The position numbers were made by a program, and so were the translations under genes. From UBA1268 sp965662195 (GTDB lineage Bacteria; Planctomycetota; Planctomycetia; Pirellulales; UBA1268), in NCBI GenBank assembly GCA_965662195.1, contig CBFIHA010000003.1, positions 25,959-89,958 on the forward strand: DNA of 64,000 nucleotides, in the 5' to 3' direction. Of this stretch, positions 44,053 to 51,908 are shown one piece after another. Below the pieces are notes generated by a model. That model worked only from the letters and a program-made list of their open reading frames with translations. It did no database searches and was not told where the DNA came from. Position 1 is the stretch's first letter, and every line of letters begins with the position of its first letter.

Positions 44053-44664
44053 CTAGCCGGCTGAAACCGGTACGCCCGTCGCTGGGGTGATCGAGAGCAC
44101 CCGCGCGGAGCCGCGACTGGCATTGGTGATGGTGTGGGGGAACGAGGCGTCGAAGTAGATGCTGTCCCCCGCATCCAGCAGGATGGCATCGTTGTCGTAT
44201 TCGAGCCGGGCCCGGCCTTCAAGCACCATCAGAAACCGCTGGGCATCTGTACTCTCGGGCCGCTGGCGGTCGCCACTGCCCAGATGCAGAATCACCGGCT
44301 GCATGGCGGCTCCCTGCCAGCCGTTGGCCAGGTTTTCGATATTCACCCCGCCGGCTCGGCCGCGGCCGTTTCGGCTCGGTTTTCGCCTCGCACCGGACTC
44401 AGACTGGCCATTCCCCGACCGGACAACCACATGCCGTGGCGGAACAGTGAGCCCTTCAACCAGAGTCTCAATCCCACAACCCAGGGCCTCGGCCAGCCCG
44501 GCCAGGCCTTCGAGTGAGGGTGAAAGCTGGCCGTTTTCCAGCTTCGAGAGCCAACTGATGGTGAAATCGGTTCGGGCGACGAGTGCCTCGAGTGTCAGTT
44601 TGCGGGCGAGCCGGGCTTCCCGGACCCTCCTACCGAGCGAGGCAAGGTTGATCGTAGACGGCAT
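44053..44664 (-). CDS. XRE-family regulator with cupin domain
   Basis: 203 residues: an N-terminal helix-turn-helix of the Xre/Cro type (about 8-65; LGRRVREARLARKLTLEALV, TISWLSKLENGQLSPSLEGL) and a C-terminal cupin (about 120-200; SGDRQRPESTDAQRFLMVLEGRARLEYD, DSIYFDASFPHTITN). This layout is that of small-ligand-sensing repressors such as those of amino-acid, polyamine or sugar genes. A basic linker (about 85-110) joins the domains. It converges on the acetate symporter gene with 48 bases between stops, making that operon a candidate target, but no operator was recognised. Confidence 0.92.
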   Translation of the reverse strand: MPSTINLASLGRRVREARLARKLTLEALVARTDFTISWLSKLENGQLSPSLEGLAGLAEALGCGIETLVEGLTVPPRHVVVRSGNGQSESGARRKPSRNGRGRAGGVNIENLANGWQGAAMQPVILHLGSGDRQRPESTDAQRFLMVLEGRARLEYDNDAILLDAGDSIYFDASFPHTITNASRGSARVLSITPATGVPVSAG

Positions 44665-44825
44665 CGGTGCGTTCGCAGCAGAGTGATCATGAAGCGCAGT
44701 CCGGGGGATTACCCCATCCTGCTGCCTTGCCTGGTGCGTTTCTACAAGATCGAGGCCGTCCTCTCAAGGGGGGTTCACCCAATCAAAAAAAGTGGTTGTT
44801 TCGGAGGAGTGTCTGTCTGCAAGCA

Positions 44826-44867
44826 GAACACCCCGGAAATCGGCCGTAGCCGAAAACCGGGGCGTTC
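44826..44867 (-). terminator. Symmetrical two-tier hairpin after a small gene
   Basis: Outer arms GAACACCCCGG and CCGGGGCGTTC (10 of 11 pairs) enclose AAA, an inner stem TCGGC-CGTA-GCCGA, and AAA again. It lies 27 bases past the stop of the 82-residue gene at 44894. No U-tract follows on minus, so it may be a terminator, mRNA-stabilising structure or other structured RNA element. Confidence 0.45.
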
Positions 44868-44893
44868 AGTGGAAATTATTGAGCGAGGGGTGA

Positions 44894-45142
44894 TCAGGCG
44901 CCCGGCCGGCGGAAGTGCCGGTAGGCCTGGAGCACGTCGTAAAGGTCGGATGAAATCGTCACCTCGTCACCCTCAAAATCGGTCAGCCACGTTCGGTCGC
45001 TGGCCACCGCGTCGGCCAGCGTCGGCAGGATTTCACCGAGCGTGACCCGAACGGTATGCGGATCGGCCGACTCGCCGAGCAGGGACAGACCTGCTGGCTC
45101 AGCTTCGGGACCGGTGTAGACACGCAGTTTTCGCAGACCCAT
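44894..45142 (-). CDS. Small conserved planctomycete protein
   Basis: 82 residues from the ATG at 45140-45142, preceded by AGAGGGAG; the frame extends to 45211 without a better start. Sequence features: basic start MGLRKLRVYTGPEAEPAG, then VRVTLGEILPTLADAVASDR, TWLTDFEGDEVTISSDLYDV and a basic LQAYRHFRRPGA end. The ordered W, D and E residues and helix-strand pattern suggest a real folded cytoplasmic protein. I believe similar proteins recur in planctomycetes without known function, but I cannot verify that here. It stands alone with a structured hairpin behind it. Confidence 0.75.
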   Translation of the reverse strand: MGLRKLRVYTGPEAEPAGLSLLGESADPHTVRVTLGEILPTLADAVASDRTWLTDFEGDEVTISSDLYDVLQAYRHFRRPGA

Positions 45143-45354
45143 GGCAGACTCCCTCTTGCCGTTTATGCCCCAGTGGGGCATCTGATGCCTGTCAGGCAGG
45201 AACGACCACAACCGCGTCCTGCGGTTTGCGGGGTCACACGTCGAGCGTGCCTCCTGCCTAGAATTCAGTATCGGCCAGCAGCGGCCTCAAAGTTTGACCG
45301 AATTCGCCAGTTGTGAGGATTTTTCCTCGGTTTTGGCAGCGGATCAGTTTTTTG

Positions 45355-45380
45355 GGGGTACCACCAAGGCACCAACCGCA
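45355..45380. repeat. ACCACGAAGGCACGAAG-type repeat, left copy
   Basis: GGGGTACCACCAAGGCACC followed by AACCGCA; differs from the copy at 32481 mainly by G to C changes. It faces an inverted copy about 175 bases away. Confidence 0.5.
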
Positions 45381-45553
45381 CGGCGGAAAGCAATGAAGAT
45401 GCCCGCAGCTGCGGCGAGCAGGCTGCATCCGACTGGTCTCCGCCCTGCCCGCGCGAACAAATCACGATTTCCTGGCCGATCACGATCTCGGCCAGAATCA
45501 GCCGAGACCAAAAGCCAACTGGGAATACGCTCTCTGGCGTCTGGCTTTGTGAT

Positions 45554-45570
45554 CTTCGTGCCTCCGTGGT
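45554..45570. repeat. ACCACGAAGGCACGAAG-type repeat, inverted right copy
   Basis: CTTCGTGCCTCCGTGGT, the reverse complement of ACCACGGAGGCACGAAG. With the left copy it matches 13 of 16 positions as an inverted pair, so a roughly 215-base unit with imperfect terminal repeats is outlined upstream of floA's stop. Confidence 0.5.
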
Positions 45571-45609
45571 GAGCAACCGCGGGCAGGCATCAGCGACAGA
45601 TTTCAGCGG

Positions 45610-46557
45610 CTACGAAACCTGGCCATTGGCCGACTGGCTCTGCATCCGGCCGGCGCGAAGGGCCTCGCCGATGCTTTTGGGCACGAGCGCCTCTGCCCGG
45701 AGGACACCGGCCCGGTTTTCCGCAGTGGCGGCCTTCATCTCCTGTTCATGGGCGATTGCCACCGCTCGGCGTTCCTCGGCCTTCGCCCGGGCTACCCGGG
45801 TGTCGGCTTCGGCCTGATCGGCCTGCAGCCGGGCGCCGATGTTCTCACCTACTTCGATGTCGGCAATGTCGATCGAGACAATCTGGAAGGCTGTCTGGGC
45901 ATCGAGGCCCCGCTCGAGCACCGCCTTCGAGATCGTGTCGGGATGCTCCATCACCTCGAAGTGGGTCGCGGCGGAGCCGATCGAGGTGATGATGCCCTCG
46001 CCCACCCGGGCGATGATCGTCTCCTCGGTGGCCCCGCCGATCAGCTGCAGCAGATTGGTGCGGACGGTCACCCGGGCTCGGATCTTCAGTTCCACACCGT
46101 TGCGGGCGACGGCCGAGAGGGTCGACTTGCCACTGGCCACGTCGGGACAGTCGATCACCTTCGGATTGACGCTGGTCTGAACGGCGTCGAGCACGTCACG
46201 CCCCGCCAAGTCGATGGCGCAGGCCCGGTCAAAGTCGAGGTCGAGACTCGCCCGCTGGGCGGCGATGAGCGCTCGGATCACCCGGGGGACGTCACCGCCG
46301 GCAAGGGAATGGGCCTCCAGCCGGCCGGAGGAGATCTCTTTCCCGAGGCCCGCCTGGGTCGCCATGATCCGGGCCTGAACGATCGTGCGGGCATTCACCT
46401 TCCGGAGGCTCATGCCGAAGAGTTCGAGGAAGGTGACGGTCGCCTTCGACCAGTAGGCCTGAAACCAGATCTGACCGTAATTGAAGATCAGCAGGAGCAT
46501 CGCCAGTGCGATGACGCCGAGCAGGACACCGAGGACGGCAAGGGCGGCGGGAGGCAC
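45610..46557 (-). CDS. floA: Flotillin-like protein FloA
   Basis: 315 residues, the usual length of FloA. An N-terminal membrane helix (LGVLLGVIALAMLLLIFNYG) is followed by the FloA body: FQAYWSKATVTFLELFGMSL, VNARTIVQARIMATQAGL, LEAHSLAGGDVPRVIRALIA, DLAGRDVLDAVQTSVNPKVI and an SPFH-like part with VARNGVELKIRARVTVRTNL, RVGEGIITSIGSA and an A/E/K/R-rich coiled coil (EADTRVARAKAEERRAVAIA). Flotillins scaffold functional membrane microdomains. mnmA ends 163 bases upstream on the same strand. An NfeD partner gene, frequently adjacent to floA, is not visible here. Confidence 0.94.
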   Translation of the reverse strand: MPPAALAVLGVLLGVIALAMLLLIFNYGQIWFQAYWSKATVTFLELFGMSLRKVNARTIVQARIMATQAGLGKEISSGRLEAHSLAGGDVPRVIRALIAAQRASLDLDFDRACAIDLAGRDVLDAVQTSVNPKVIDCPDVASGKSTLSAVARNGVELKIRARVTVRTNLLQLIGGATEETIIARVGEGIITSIGSAATHFEVMEHPDTISKAVLERGLDAQTAFQIVSIDIADIEVGENIGARLQADQAEADTRVARAKAEERRAVAIAHEQEMKAATAENRAGVLRAEALVPKSIGEALRAGRMQSQSANGQVS

Positions 46558-46720
46558 GGGATTGCTCCGATCGGAAAGGGGTCAAATCGCAATCTTCATG
46601 CTAGTTCGATTTTCACCGCAGGCAAACCGGCTGGAGGTGTCGAATCTGTTGCCGGCCCGGATGCTTCCACTGCCGGCTCCCGGATTCATCGATCGGACCG
46701 GCGGTGCGTTTGCCGGCGGC

Positions 46721-47860
46721 TCAGCCGCCGGCGACCGATTCGCGGCTTATCCAGCCCCCGCCGAGGAGCCGGGTGCCGGCATAGCAGACCGCCGGCTGAC
46801 CCGGCGTGATCGGTCCGGGGGCATCGATGGTCGGCTCCAGAAACCGGGCCTCGAACCGGTCTGGCCCGTGCCGGGTGACGATGGCCCGGGCCGCCGGCCG
46901 CTGGGCCCGGCACTGGACAAGGCAGGGAAATGGTTCGTCGGGCACCGCGGCAATCCAGCTCGCTTCGGTGGCCACCAGCCTGGCGAGTGGCAAGGCCTCG
47001 CGCGGTCCGACCACGACCCGGCAGGTCTCCGGCTCGATCCGCAGCACATACAACGGGCTGCCGGCGGCGATTCCCAGCCCCTGCCGCTGGCCGATCGTGA
47101 ACTGCTCGATGCCGGGATGCCGGCCCAGAACCAGACCGGTCTGGTCCACGATTTCACCCGCCCGCGAGCCGCCGATCCGGTGGGCCACCAGCCGTGGATG
47201 CTCACCCGGAGGCACGAAGCAGATCTCCTGGCTGTCGGGCTTGGCCGCCGTCACCAGGCCGAGGGCGTCCGCCCGCTGGCGGACCTCGTCCTTGGCCAGA
47301 CCACCCACCGGCAGCAGCATCCGGCGGAGGCGGTCGGGCCCGACACCGAAGAGCACATACGACTGGTCGCGAGCCGTGTCATGGCCCCGGTGCAGTTCCG
47401 GAACGTCCGGCCCATTCGCCTCCGGTCCGACCAGCCGGGCATAGTGGCCGGTGGCCACGTGACTGGCACCGACCGCCTCGGCATGGTCGAACAGCCGGCC
47501 GAATTTGATCCACTGGTTACAGCGGACACAGGGGTTCGGGGTGCGGCCCGCGGCATAGTCGGCGGTGAAGCTGTCGATGATTCGCTCAAAGTCATCCGTC
47601 AGGTCGAGCGGGTAGAGCGGAATACCCAGCCGGTCGGCCACCCGGCGGGCATCGAGGGCATCGCTGACGCTGCAGCAGCCCTGATGGCCCGGCCGTGGGG
47701 CCGCGGTCACGACCACCGGCAATGTCCCGGCCGCTGCCGGCAGGGCCGGCTGGCCGTGCCGCATGAAAACGCCGATGCAGTCATGGCCCGCTTCGACCAG
47801 CAGCGCCGCAGCGACGCTGGAGTCGACGCCCCCCGACATGGCAATGACGATCCGGGACAT
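46721..47860 (-). CDS. mnmA: tRNA-specific 2-thiouridylase
   Basis: Thiolates U34 of Lys, Glu and Gln tRNAs using ATP and persulfide sulfur. The 379 residues include the PP-loop MSGGVDSSVAAALL (residues 8-21), the first catalytic cysteine in NPCVRCNQWIKFG, SHVATGHYARL, DQSYVLFGV, the second catalytic cysteine in DSQEICFVP, FTIGQRQGLGIAAGSPLYV and a C-terminal LLGGGWI. It follows apt by 51 bases; with the sigma factor gene they form a minus-strand housekeeping run. Family architecture is complete. Confidence 0.97.
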   Translation of the reverse strand: MSRIVIAMSGGVDSSVAAALLVEAGHDCIGVFMRHGQPALPAAAGTLPVVVTAAPRPGHQGCCSVSDALDARRVADRLGIPLYPLDLTDDFERIIDSFTADYAAGRTPNPCVRCNQWIKFGRLFDHAEAVGASHVATGHYARLVGPEANGPDVPELHRGHDTARDQSYVLFGVGPDRLRRMLLPVGGLAKDEVRQRADALGLVTAAKPDSQEICFVPPGEHPRLVAHRIGGSRAGEIVDQTGLVLGRHPGIEQFTIGQRQGLGIAAGSPLYVLRIEPETCRVVVGPREALPLARLVATEASWIAAVPDEPFPCLVQCRAQRPAARAIVTRHGPDRFEARFLEPTIDAPGPITPGQPAVCYAGTRLLGGGWISRESVAGG

Positions 47861-47911
47861 GGAATTGCTGGTACGGAGACCACGGTGGTGGAAAGCCGCG
47901 GTCTGGCAGTG

Positions 47912-48424
47912 TCAGTAATGCAGGACCGATTCGATCCGCTGGCCGGCGAGCCGTTCGCGGCCGCCGAGACCACCGAGTTCCACCAGGAACGAGCAGCCGG
48001 CCACGGTTGCTCCGGCCGCCTCGATCAGCCGTACGCAGGCTTCGGCCGTGCCGCCGGTGGCCAGCACATCATCGACCACCAGCACCCGTGCCCCCGGGGC
48101 GAGGATGCCACGGTGCATTTCCAGGGTGTCACTGCCATACTCCAGATCGTAGCGATAGCTGATCGTCTCCGCCGGCAGTTTGCCCGGCTTGCGGACCGGA
48201 ATGATCCCAACGCCGAGCTTCATCGCCAGCGGGCCGGCGAAGAGGAAACCCCGGGCCTCGACCGCCGCCACGGCATCGATGCCGTCGGCCTGCCAGGGCC
48301 CGGCCAGCCGGTCAATCGCCGCCATGAAGGCGGTCGGCTCAGCCAGCAGCGGCGTGATGTCACGAAACAGGATGCCGGGTTTGGGAAAGTCCGGTACGGC
48401 CCGGATGTGTGCGGTGAGATCCAT
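47912..48424 (-). CDS. apt: Adenine phosphoribosyltransferase
   Basis: Salvages adenine with PRPP to AMP in the cytosol. The 170 residues are typical. Visible landmarks: IRAVPDFPKPGILFRDITPL at the N-terminus, VAAVEARGFLFAGPLAMKL, VGIIPVRKPGKLP, YRYDLEYGSDTLEMHRG and the PRPP-binding loop RVLVVDDVLATGGTAEA. It lies 18 bases after the sigma factor gene and 51 before mnmA on the same strand, so cotranscription is likely. Confidence 0.97.
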   Translation of the reverse strand: MDLTAHIRAVPDFPKPGILFRDITPLLAEPTAFMAAIDRLAGPWQADGIDAVAAVEARGFLFAGPLAMKLGVGIIPVRKPGKLPAETISYRYDLEYGSDTLEMHRGILAPGARVLVVDDVLATGGTAEACVRLIEAAGATVAGCSFLVELGGLGGRERLAGQRIESVLHY

Positions 48425-48442
48425 CTTTAGAAGGTAGCCCGC

Positions 48443-49333
48443 TCAGGCCCCCCGCCGCAACTGGCGGGCCGGACGCAGGCTGATTGTGGCCTGCGGCGCC
48501 CCCTCGATCTCCGTTGCCAGCGAGGCCAGCGTCTCAGACTCGATCTGGCGGACCCGTTCACGTGTCAGTCCGAGTACTCCCCCGATCTCCTTGAGCGTCA
48601 TCGGCTCTCCCCCACCCAGGCCGAACCTCAGCCTGATGATCGTCGCCGCCCGGTCGTCAAGCCGCTCGATCCGCCGCAGCACATGCTGCAGCGTGTCTTC
48701 GTCCAGCATGACCTCGGCCGGACAGCGGGCGTTCTCGTCCTCGACAATGTCGCCGAGTGACCAGCCGCCGTCGGCCTGGTCGGTCTGGGGGCCGGCCTGA
48801 TGGACCTGCATCGCCTTCTTGATGATCGGCAGCTTCTTGCGGGCCAGGCCGAGCATGCGGGCCACCTCCTCCGGCGTTGGCGTCCGGCCCAGGATCTCCA
48901 GCAGCCGCGCCGAGGCCCGCCGCCACTTCGAGAGAATCTCCACCATGTATGCCGGAATCCGGATGGTCTTGCCGTTGTTGATCAGCGATCGCTTGATCGA
49001 CTGCTTGATCCAGTAGCTGGCGTAGGTGCTGAACCGGGTGCCGACCTTCGGGTCGAAGCCCTCCACGGCCCGCAGCAGGCCGAGGTTGCCTTCCTCAATC
49101 AGGTCGGGCAGCGGCAGGCCGCGGTTGGAGTAGCCGCGGGCGATGTTCACCACCAGCCGCAGGTTGGCTCGCACCATGTGATCCCGCGCTGCGGCATCAC
49201 CCTGGCGGACCCGGGTGGCAAGTTGTTTCTCTTCCGCTGCAGTGAGCAGTGATGTTTCGTTGATCTCGCGGAGATAGGTCTCCAGCGGATTCTGGGCGGG
49301 GCTATTGTCGGATTGGCGAATACGGCTCGGCAT
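48443..49333 (-). CDS. Sigma-70-family RNA polymerase sigma factor (RpoD/SigA-like)
   Basis: 296 residues: a compact primary-type sigma factor. Region 1.2 (NPLETYLREINETSLLTAAE), region 2 (MVRANLRLVVNIARGYSNRG, DLIEEGNLGLLRAVEGFDPK, RFSTYASYWIKQSIKRSL), region 3 (TPEEVARMLGLARKKLPIIK) and region 4 (ERLDDRAATIIRLRFGLGGG, TLKEIGGVLGLTRERVRQIE) are complete. The absence of a long region 1.1 and the short length point to a group 2 or stress-type sigma factor rather than the main RpoD, but promoter specificity should be like the primary one. It is the first gene before apt and mnmA. Confidence 0.95.
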   Translation of the reverse strand: MPSRIRQSDNSPAQNPLETYLREINETSLLTAAEEKQLATRVRQGDAAARDHMVRANLRLVVNIARGYSNRGLPLPDLIEEGNLGLLRAVEGFDPKVGTRFSTYASYWIKQSIKRSLINNGKTIRIPAYMVEILSKWRRASARLLEILGRTPTPEEVARMLGLARKKLPIIKKAMQVHQAGPQTDQADGGWSLGDIVEDENARCPAEVMLDEDTLQHVLRRIERLDDRAATIIRLRFGLGGGEPMTLKEIGGVLGLTRERVRQIESETLASLATEIEGAPQATISLRPARQLRRGA

Positions 49334-49541
49334 GGCGGTGGCTGGGGCGTTCCTTGGGTGGCTTGATAGGGCGGCAACCGCTTCCCGACCGGAATCGATC
49401 GGGGCCGCCTGAGGGACCAGGACACAGACTCACGGGATCGCGAGCGGGAGGCGCATCCTGACCTCGAGAGATTCATCGACCAGCCAGCCTGGAAGCCTGC
49501 ACAAGCGAGAGCGAAAGGGCCCCCTGCGCCGCCTGTAACGG

Positions 49542-50402
49542 CTACGCAGCGGCTGCGCGGCCGAGCCACCAGTCGACAATGACCAGTTCCGGCGTGGCCC
49601 CCAGCCGAATCGGCAGCATGGAAGTGCCCAGGCCACGCGAGACATACATCGGCGGACCATCCTCGACATACCAGCCGGTGACATAGCGGCCGCTGCCCGG
49701 GGGGGTGATGATCGGCAGTCCGGCCGGGGCGATCTGGCCGCCATGGGTGTGCCCGCTGAGCATCAGGCTGACAGCAGGCCCGGCCAGTGGTGGTAGCTGA
49801 TCCCGGGTGGCCGGGCAGTGGGCCAGCACGAGATGCTCGGCCGTCGGGTCGGCTGCTGATGGCGGCTGCGGGCTGGCTGGCCGTCCACAGACCAGATCAT
49901 CGAGCCCGCTGATCCGCAGCGGGTGGCCGTTGTGCTCAAGATCGACCGCCTCATTGAGCAGGAGCCGGACATCCTGCCGGCTGAGCAGCTGCCGGAAACT
50001 GGTGGAATCGAGCCCGGCCTTGTATTCCCAGTTGCCGATGATTGCGAGGCGATCGGGGCCGGGCGGCAGGGCCTGGAGGAACTCGGCCAAAGGCCCGATC
50101 CCGCGGTGGCAGTCGAGGGTGTCGCCGGTGAGCAGGATCAGGTCGGGCTCAGCGGCGGCGACCGCCACGATCAGGTCGGTTTCCAGCCGACCGATGCCAC
50201 GGAGGTGCAGGTCGCTCAACTGGATCAGCCTGAGCGGTCGTCGCGTTCCGGCTGGCCGGCCGACTGACAGCTGGGTGATGGCGAGCGTGCCGGGCGTCAC
50301 AAAGACCGACTCGGCGAACAGCCCACCAGCCGCGCCGCAGCCGCCCGCGGCGGCCGTGGCCAGCCAGTGTCGGCGGGTGAAGCGACCCGGGTGGAAAGAC
50401 AT
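49542..50402 (-). CDS. Metallophosphoesterase with Tat signal
   Basis: 286 residues from the ATG at 50400-50402, giving a Tat-type signal RFTRRHWLATAAAGGCGAAG. The calcineurin-like domain (about 45-280) shows LIQLSDLHLRGIG, ADLILLTGDTLDCHRGI, IIGNWEYKAG, VLAHCPATRDQLPPLAG and MLSGHTHGGQIAPAG. The usual GNHD/E motif reads GNWE here; the same change may typify a YaeI-like subgroup, yet it alters a metal-site histidine and deserves caution. YkuE/YaeI-like enzymes hydrolyse phosphodiesters, sometimes in lipids. The alpha/beta-hydrolase-like gene ends 106 bases upstream on the same strand. Confidence 0.88.
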   Translation of the reverse strand: MSFHPGRFTRRHWLATAAAGGCGAAGGLFAESVFVTPGTLAITQLSVGRPAGTRRPLRLIQLSDLHLRGIGRLETDLIVAVAAAEPDLILLTGDTLDCHRGIGPLAEFLQALPPGPDRLAIIGNWEYKAGLDSTSFRQLLSRQDVRLLLNEAVDLEHNGHPLRISGLDDLVCGRPASPQPPSAADPTAEHLVLAHCPATRDQLPPLAGPAVSLMLSGHTHGGQIAPAGLPIITPPGSGRYVTGWYVEDGPPMYVSRGLGTSMLPIRLGATPELVIVDWWLGRAAAA

Positions 50403-50507
50403 GACTGCGTCTTGCTGGGGCTGTTGTCGGGGAACACCGTTCCCGCCACTGGTCGGCCGGCGGCCGACGGAGAATCGGGATGGAGCCCAACCCAAGCAAT
50501 ACCGATT

Positions 50508-51671
50508 TCAGCCACCGTCCTGCTGGCCGGCAGCATCATGGACGACAACGCTGACGGTGCCGGCGGTGAGTGTGCGATTGAGAAAGGCCAGCAGCAGCCG
50601 GCCCACCCGGCTATCGGCAGGAAAGCCCGGCTTCGTCTCATCGTGGATGATCAGCTGGCTATCGACACCGGCTGTCTGCAACGCGAGATGCAGCCGTTCA
50701 CTCTGACTGACCGGCACCAGCCGGGCGGTCCGCTCATGAATGAGCAGCGTGGGTGGGTCGCCCGGTGAGGCATACCGCAGCGGACTAGCGGCCAGAGCCG
50801 CCTCGCGGAGTTCGGGCAGGGGTCCGCCGATCAGTCGACTGGCGGCCGAGGAGGCCCGGTCATGGTCAGGGCCGAGTGTCGGCAGATGGGTGACCGGGCT
50901 GAGGCTGCAGATCGCGGCGATCGCAACGGCCGGCTCTGATGCAGTGGGGGCGGCCGCCCCCACTGGTTGGCCATCAAGACCGAGCAAGGCGGCGAGGTGG
51001 CCGCCGCCGCCCTGGCCGACCACGGCGATCCGGTCGGGAGCGATCCCCCAAAGGGCAGCATCCTCGGCCAACTGGCGAAGGGCTGCCTGGCAGTCATCCC
51101 GCTGGGTGGGAAAGTGACCCACCGAGCTGGGGCGATAGCCGACGCTGGCCACGGCATAGCCATGGCTGGTCAGCCAGATGATCGGACAGTCGTCGCGGTC
51201 GATGGTCGACCAATCGACCCCCGGCAACCAGATCACCAGTGGCAGTTGCCCTTGCCGGCAGCCGCCCGGCAGGAAGATGTTGAAACGGTGATGTGGAGAA
51301 CCCGTGGCGTAGGGGATGTCACGGTGATCGATCCGGAGTCGGCTGTGGGCCGCGACGGGGAGGACAACGTCGATGCCGTTGATCGTGGCCGGCGGGGTGG
51401 CCTCCTCCCAACCCCGCCGCTGGGCCCGCCGCCGTGCCCGCCGCGACGTTCGTCGCCGTCCGGTTGACTGCGGCTGCTGCCACTCCGGGGCAATACCGAC
51501 CGGGAGATCACCCGCCGGCCGGGGATCGTCGCGATACAGCCGGACGGCATGGTGGACGGGTTCCGCTGCTGCCGGTGCGGCCACCAGCAGCGTCAGCCAC
51601 ACGAGTGTGCCAGCGCTGATCAGCCGGCGGGCCACCACGGCGGTGTGTACGGACGAACGTCTCACGCTCAC
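50508..51671 (-). CDS. Alpha/beta-hydrolase-like exported protein lacking the nucleophile serine
   Basis: 387 residues. Signal peptide LISAGTLVWLTLLVAAPAAA, an arginine-rich linker (about 70-88), then a hydrolase fold (about 120-385) close to BD-FAE-type esterases: FNIFLPGGCRQGQLPLVIWL, GYAVASVGYRPSSVGHFPTQ, DDCQAALRQLAEDAALWGI and DRIAVVGQGGGGHLAALLG. The elbow normally reads G-Q-S-A-G-G-H; here residue 221 is Gly instead of Ser. The oxyanion HGGGW is replaced by LPGVDW (residues 149-154). Hydrolysis by the usual mechanism seems impossible, so it may bind or scaffold. A sequencing error would have to change several bases and is unlikely. Confidence 0.82.
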   Translation of the reverse strand: MSVRRSSVHTAVVARRLISAGTLVWLTLLVAAPAAAEPVHHAVRLYRDDPRPAGDLPVGIAPEWQQPQSTGRRRTSRRARRRAQRRGWEEATPPATINGIDVVLPVAAHSRLRIDHRDIPYATGSPHHRFNIFLPGGCRQGQLPLVIWLPGVDWSTIDRDDCPIIWLTSHGYAVASVGYRPSSVGHFPTQRDDCQAALRQLAEDAALWGIAPDRIAVVGQGGGGHLAALLGLDGQPVGAAAPTASEPAVAIAAICSLSPVTHLPTLGPDHDRASSAASRLIGGPLPELREAALAASPLRYASPGDPPTLLIHERTARLVPVSQSERLHLALQTAGVDSQLIIHDETKPGFPADSRVGRLLLAFLNRTLTAGTVSVVVHDAAGQQDGG

Positions 51672-51908
51672 ATCGATTCAGCCAGCGGGCAGCAGCCAGA
51701 ACCAGGACCACCCTGATCGGCTCAGGCCCCAACAACTCATCAGAGGGTACCAAGAGATTCTGGCCCCTGCCCGGGCCAGCCCGAATCCTGGCCGGTCAGC
51801 CAGTTTTCGCTGGTGATTTCCAGCCTGCTGTGGCGATTCGCGGGTGGCAGCGCGACGGTCAGGCTGGCAGACCGAAGCGGCCCGGCCACGCAGCCACTCG
51901 GCAGTCAT

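Larger units (their letters stand above)
45143..45609. other. Intergenic region with a repeat-bounded segment
   Basis: 467 bases between the small planctomycete gene and floA. Nothing convincing is encoded. From about 45355 to 45570 the segment is bounded by facing copies of the ACCACGAAGGCACGAAG-type repeat. Its interior (45380-45550) has ordinary base composition and no recognised feature. Confidence 0.6.

Noticed and set aside
46481..48430. 649-codon plus-strand open frame
   Set aside because: It runs opposite mnmA and apt, both unmistakable on minus, and shows no recognisable domain.
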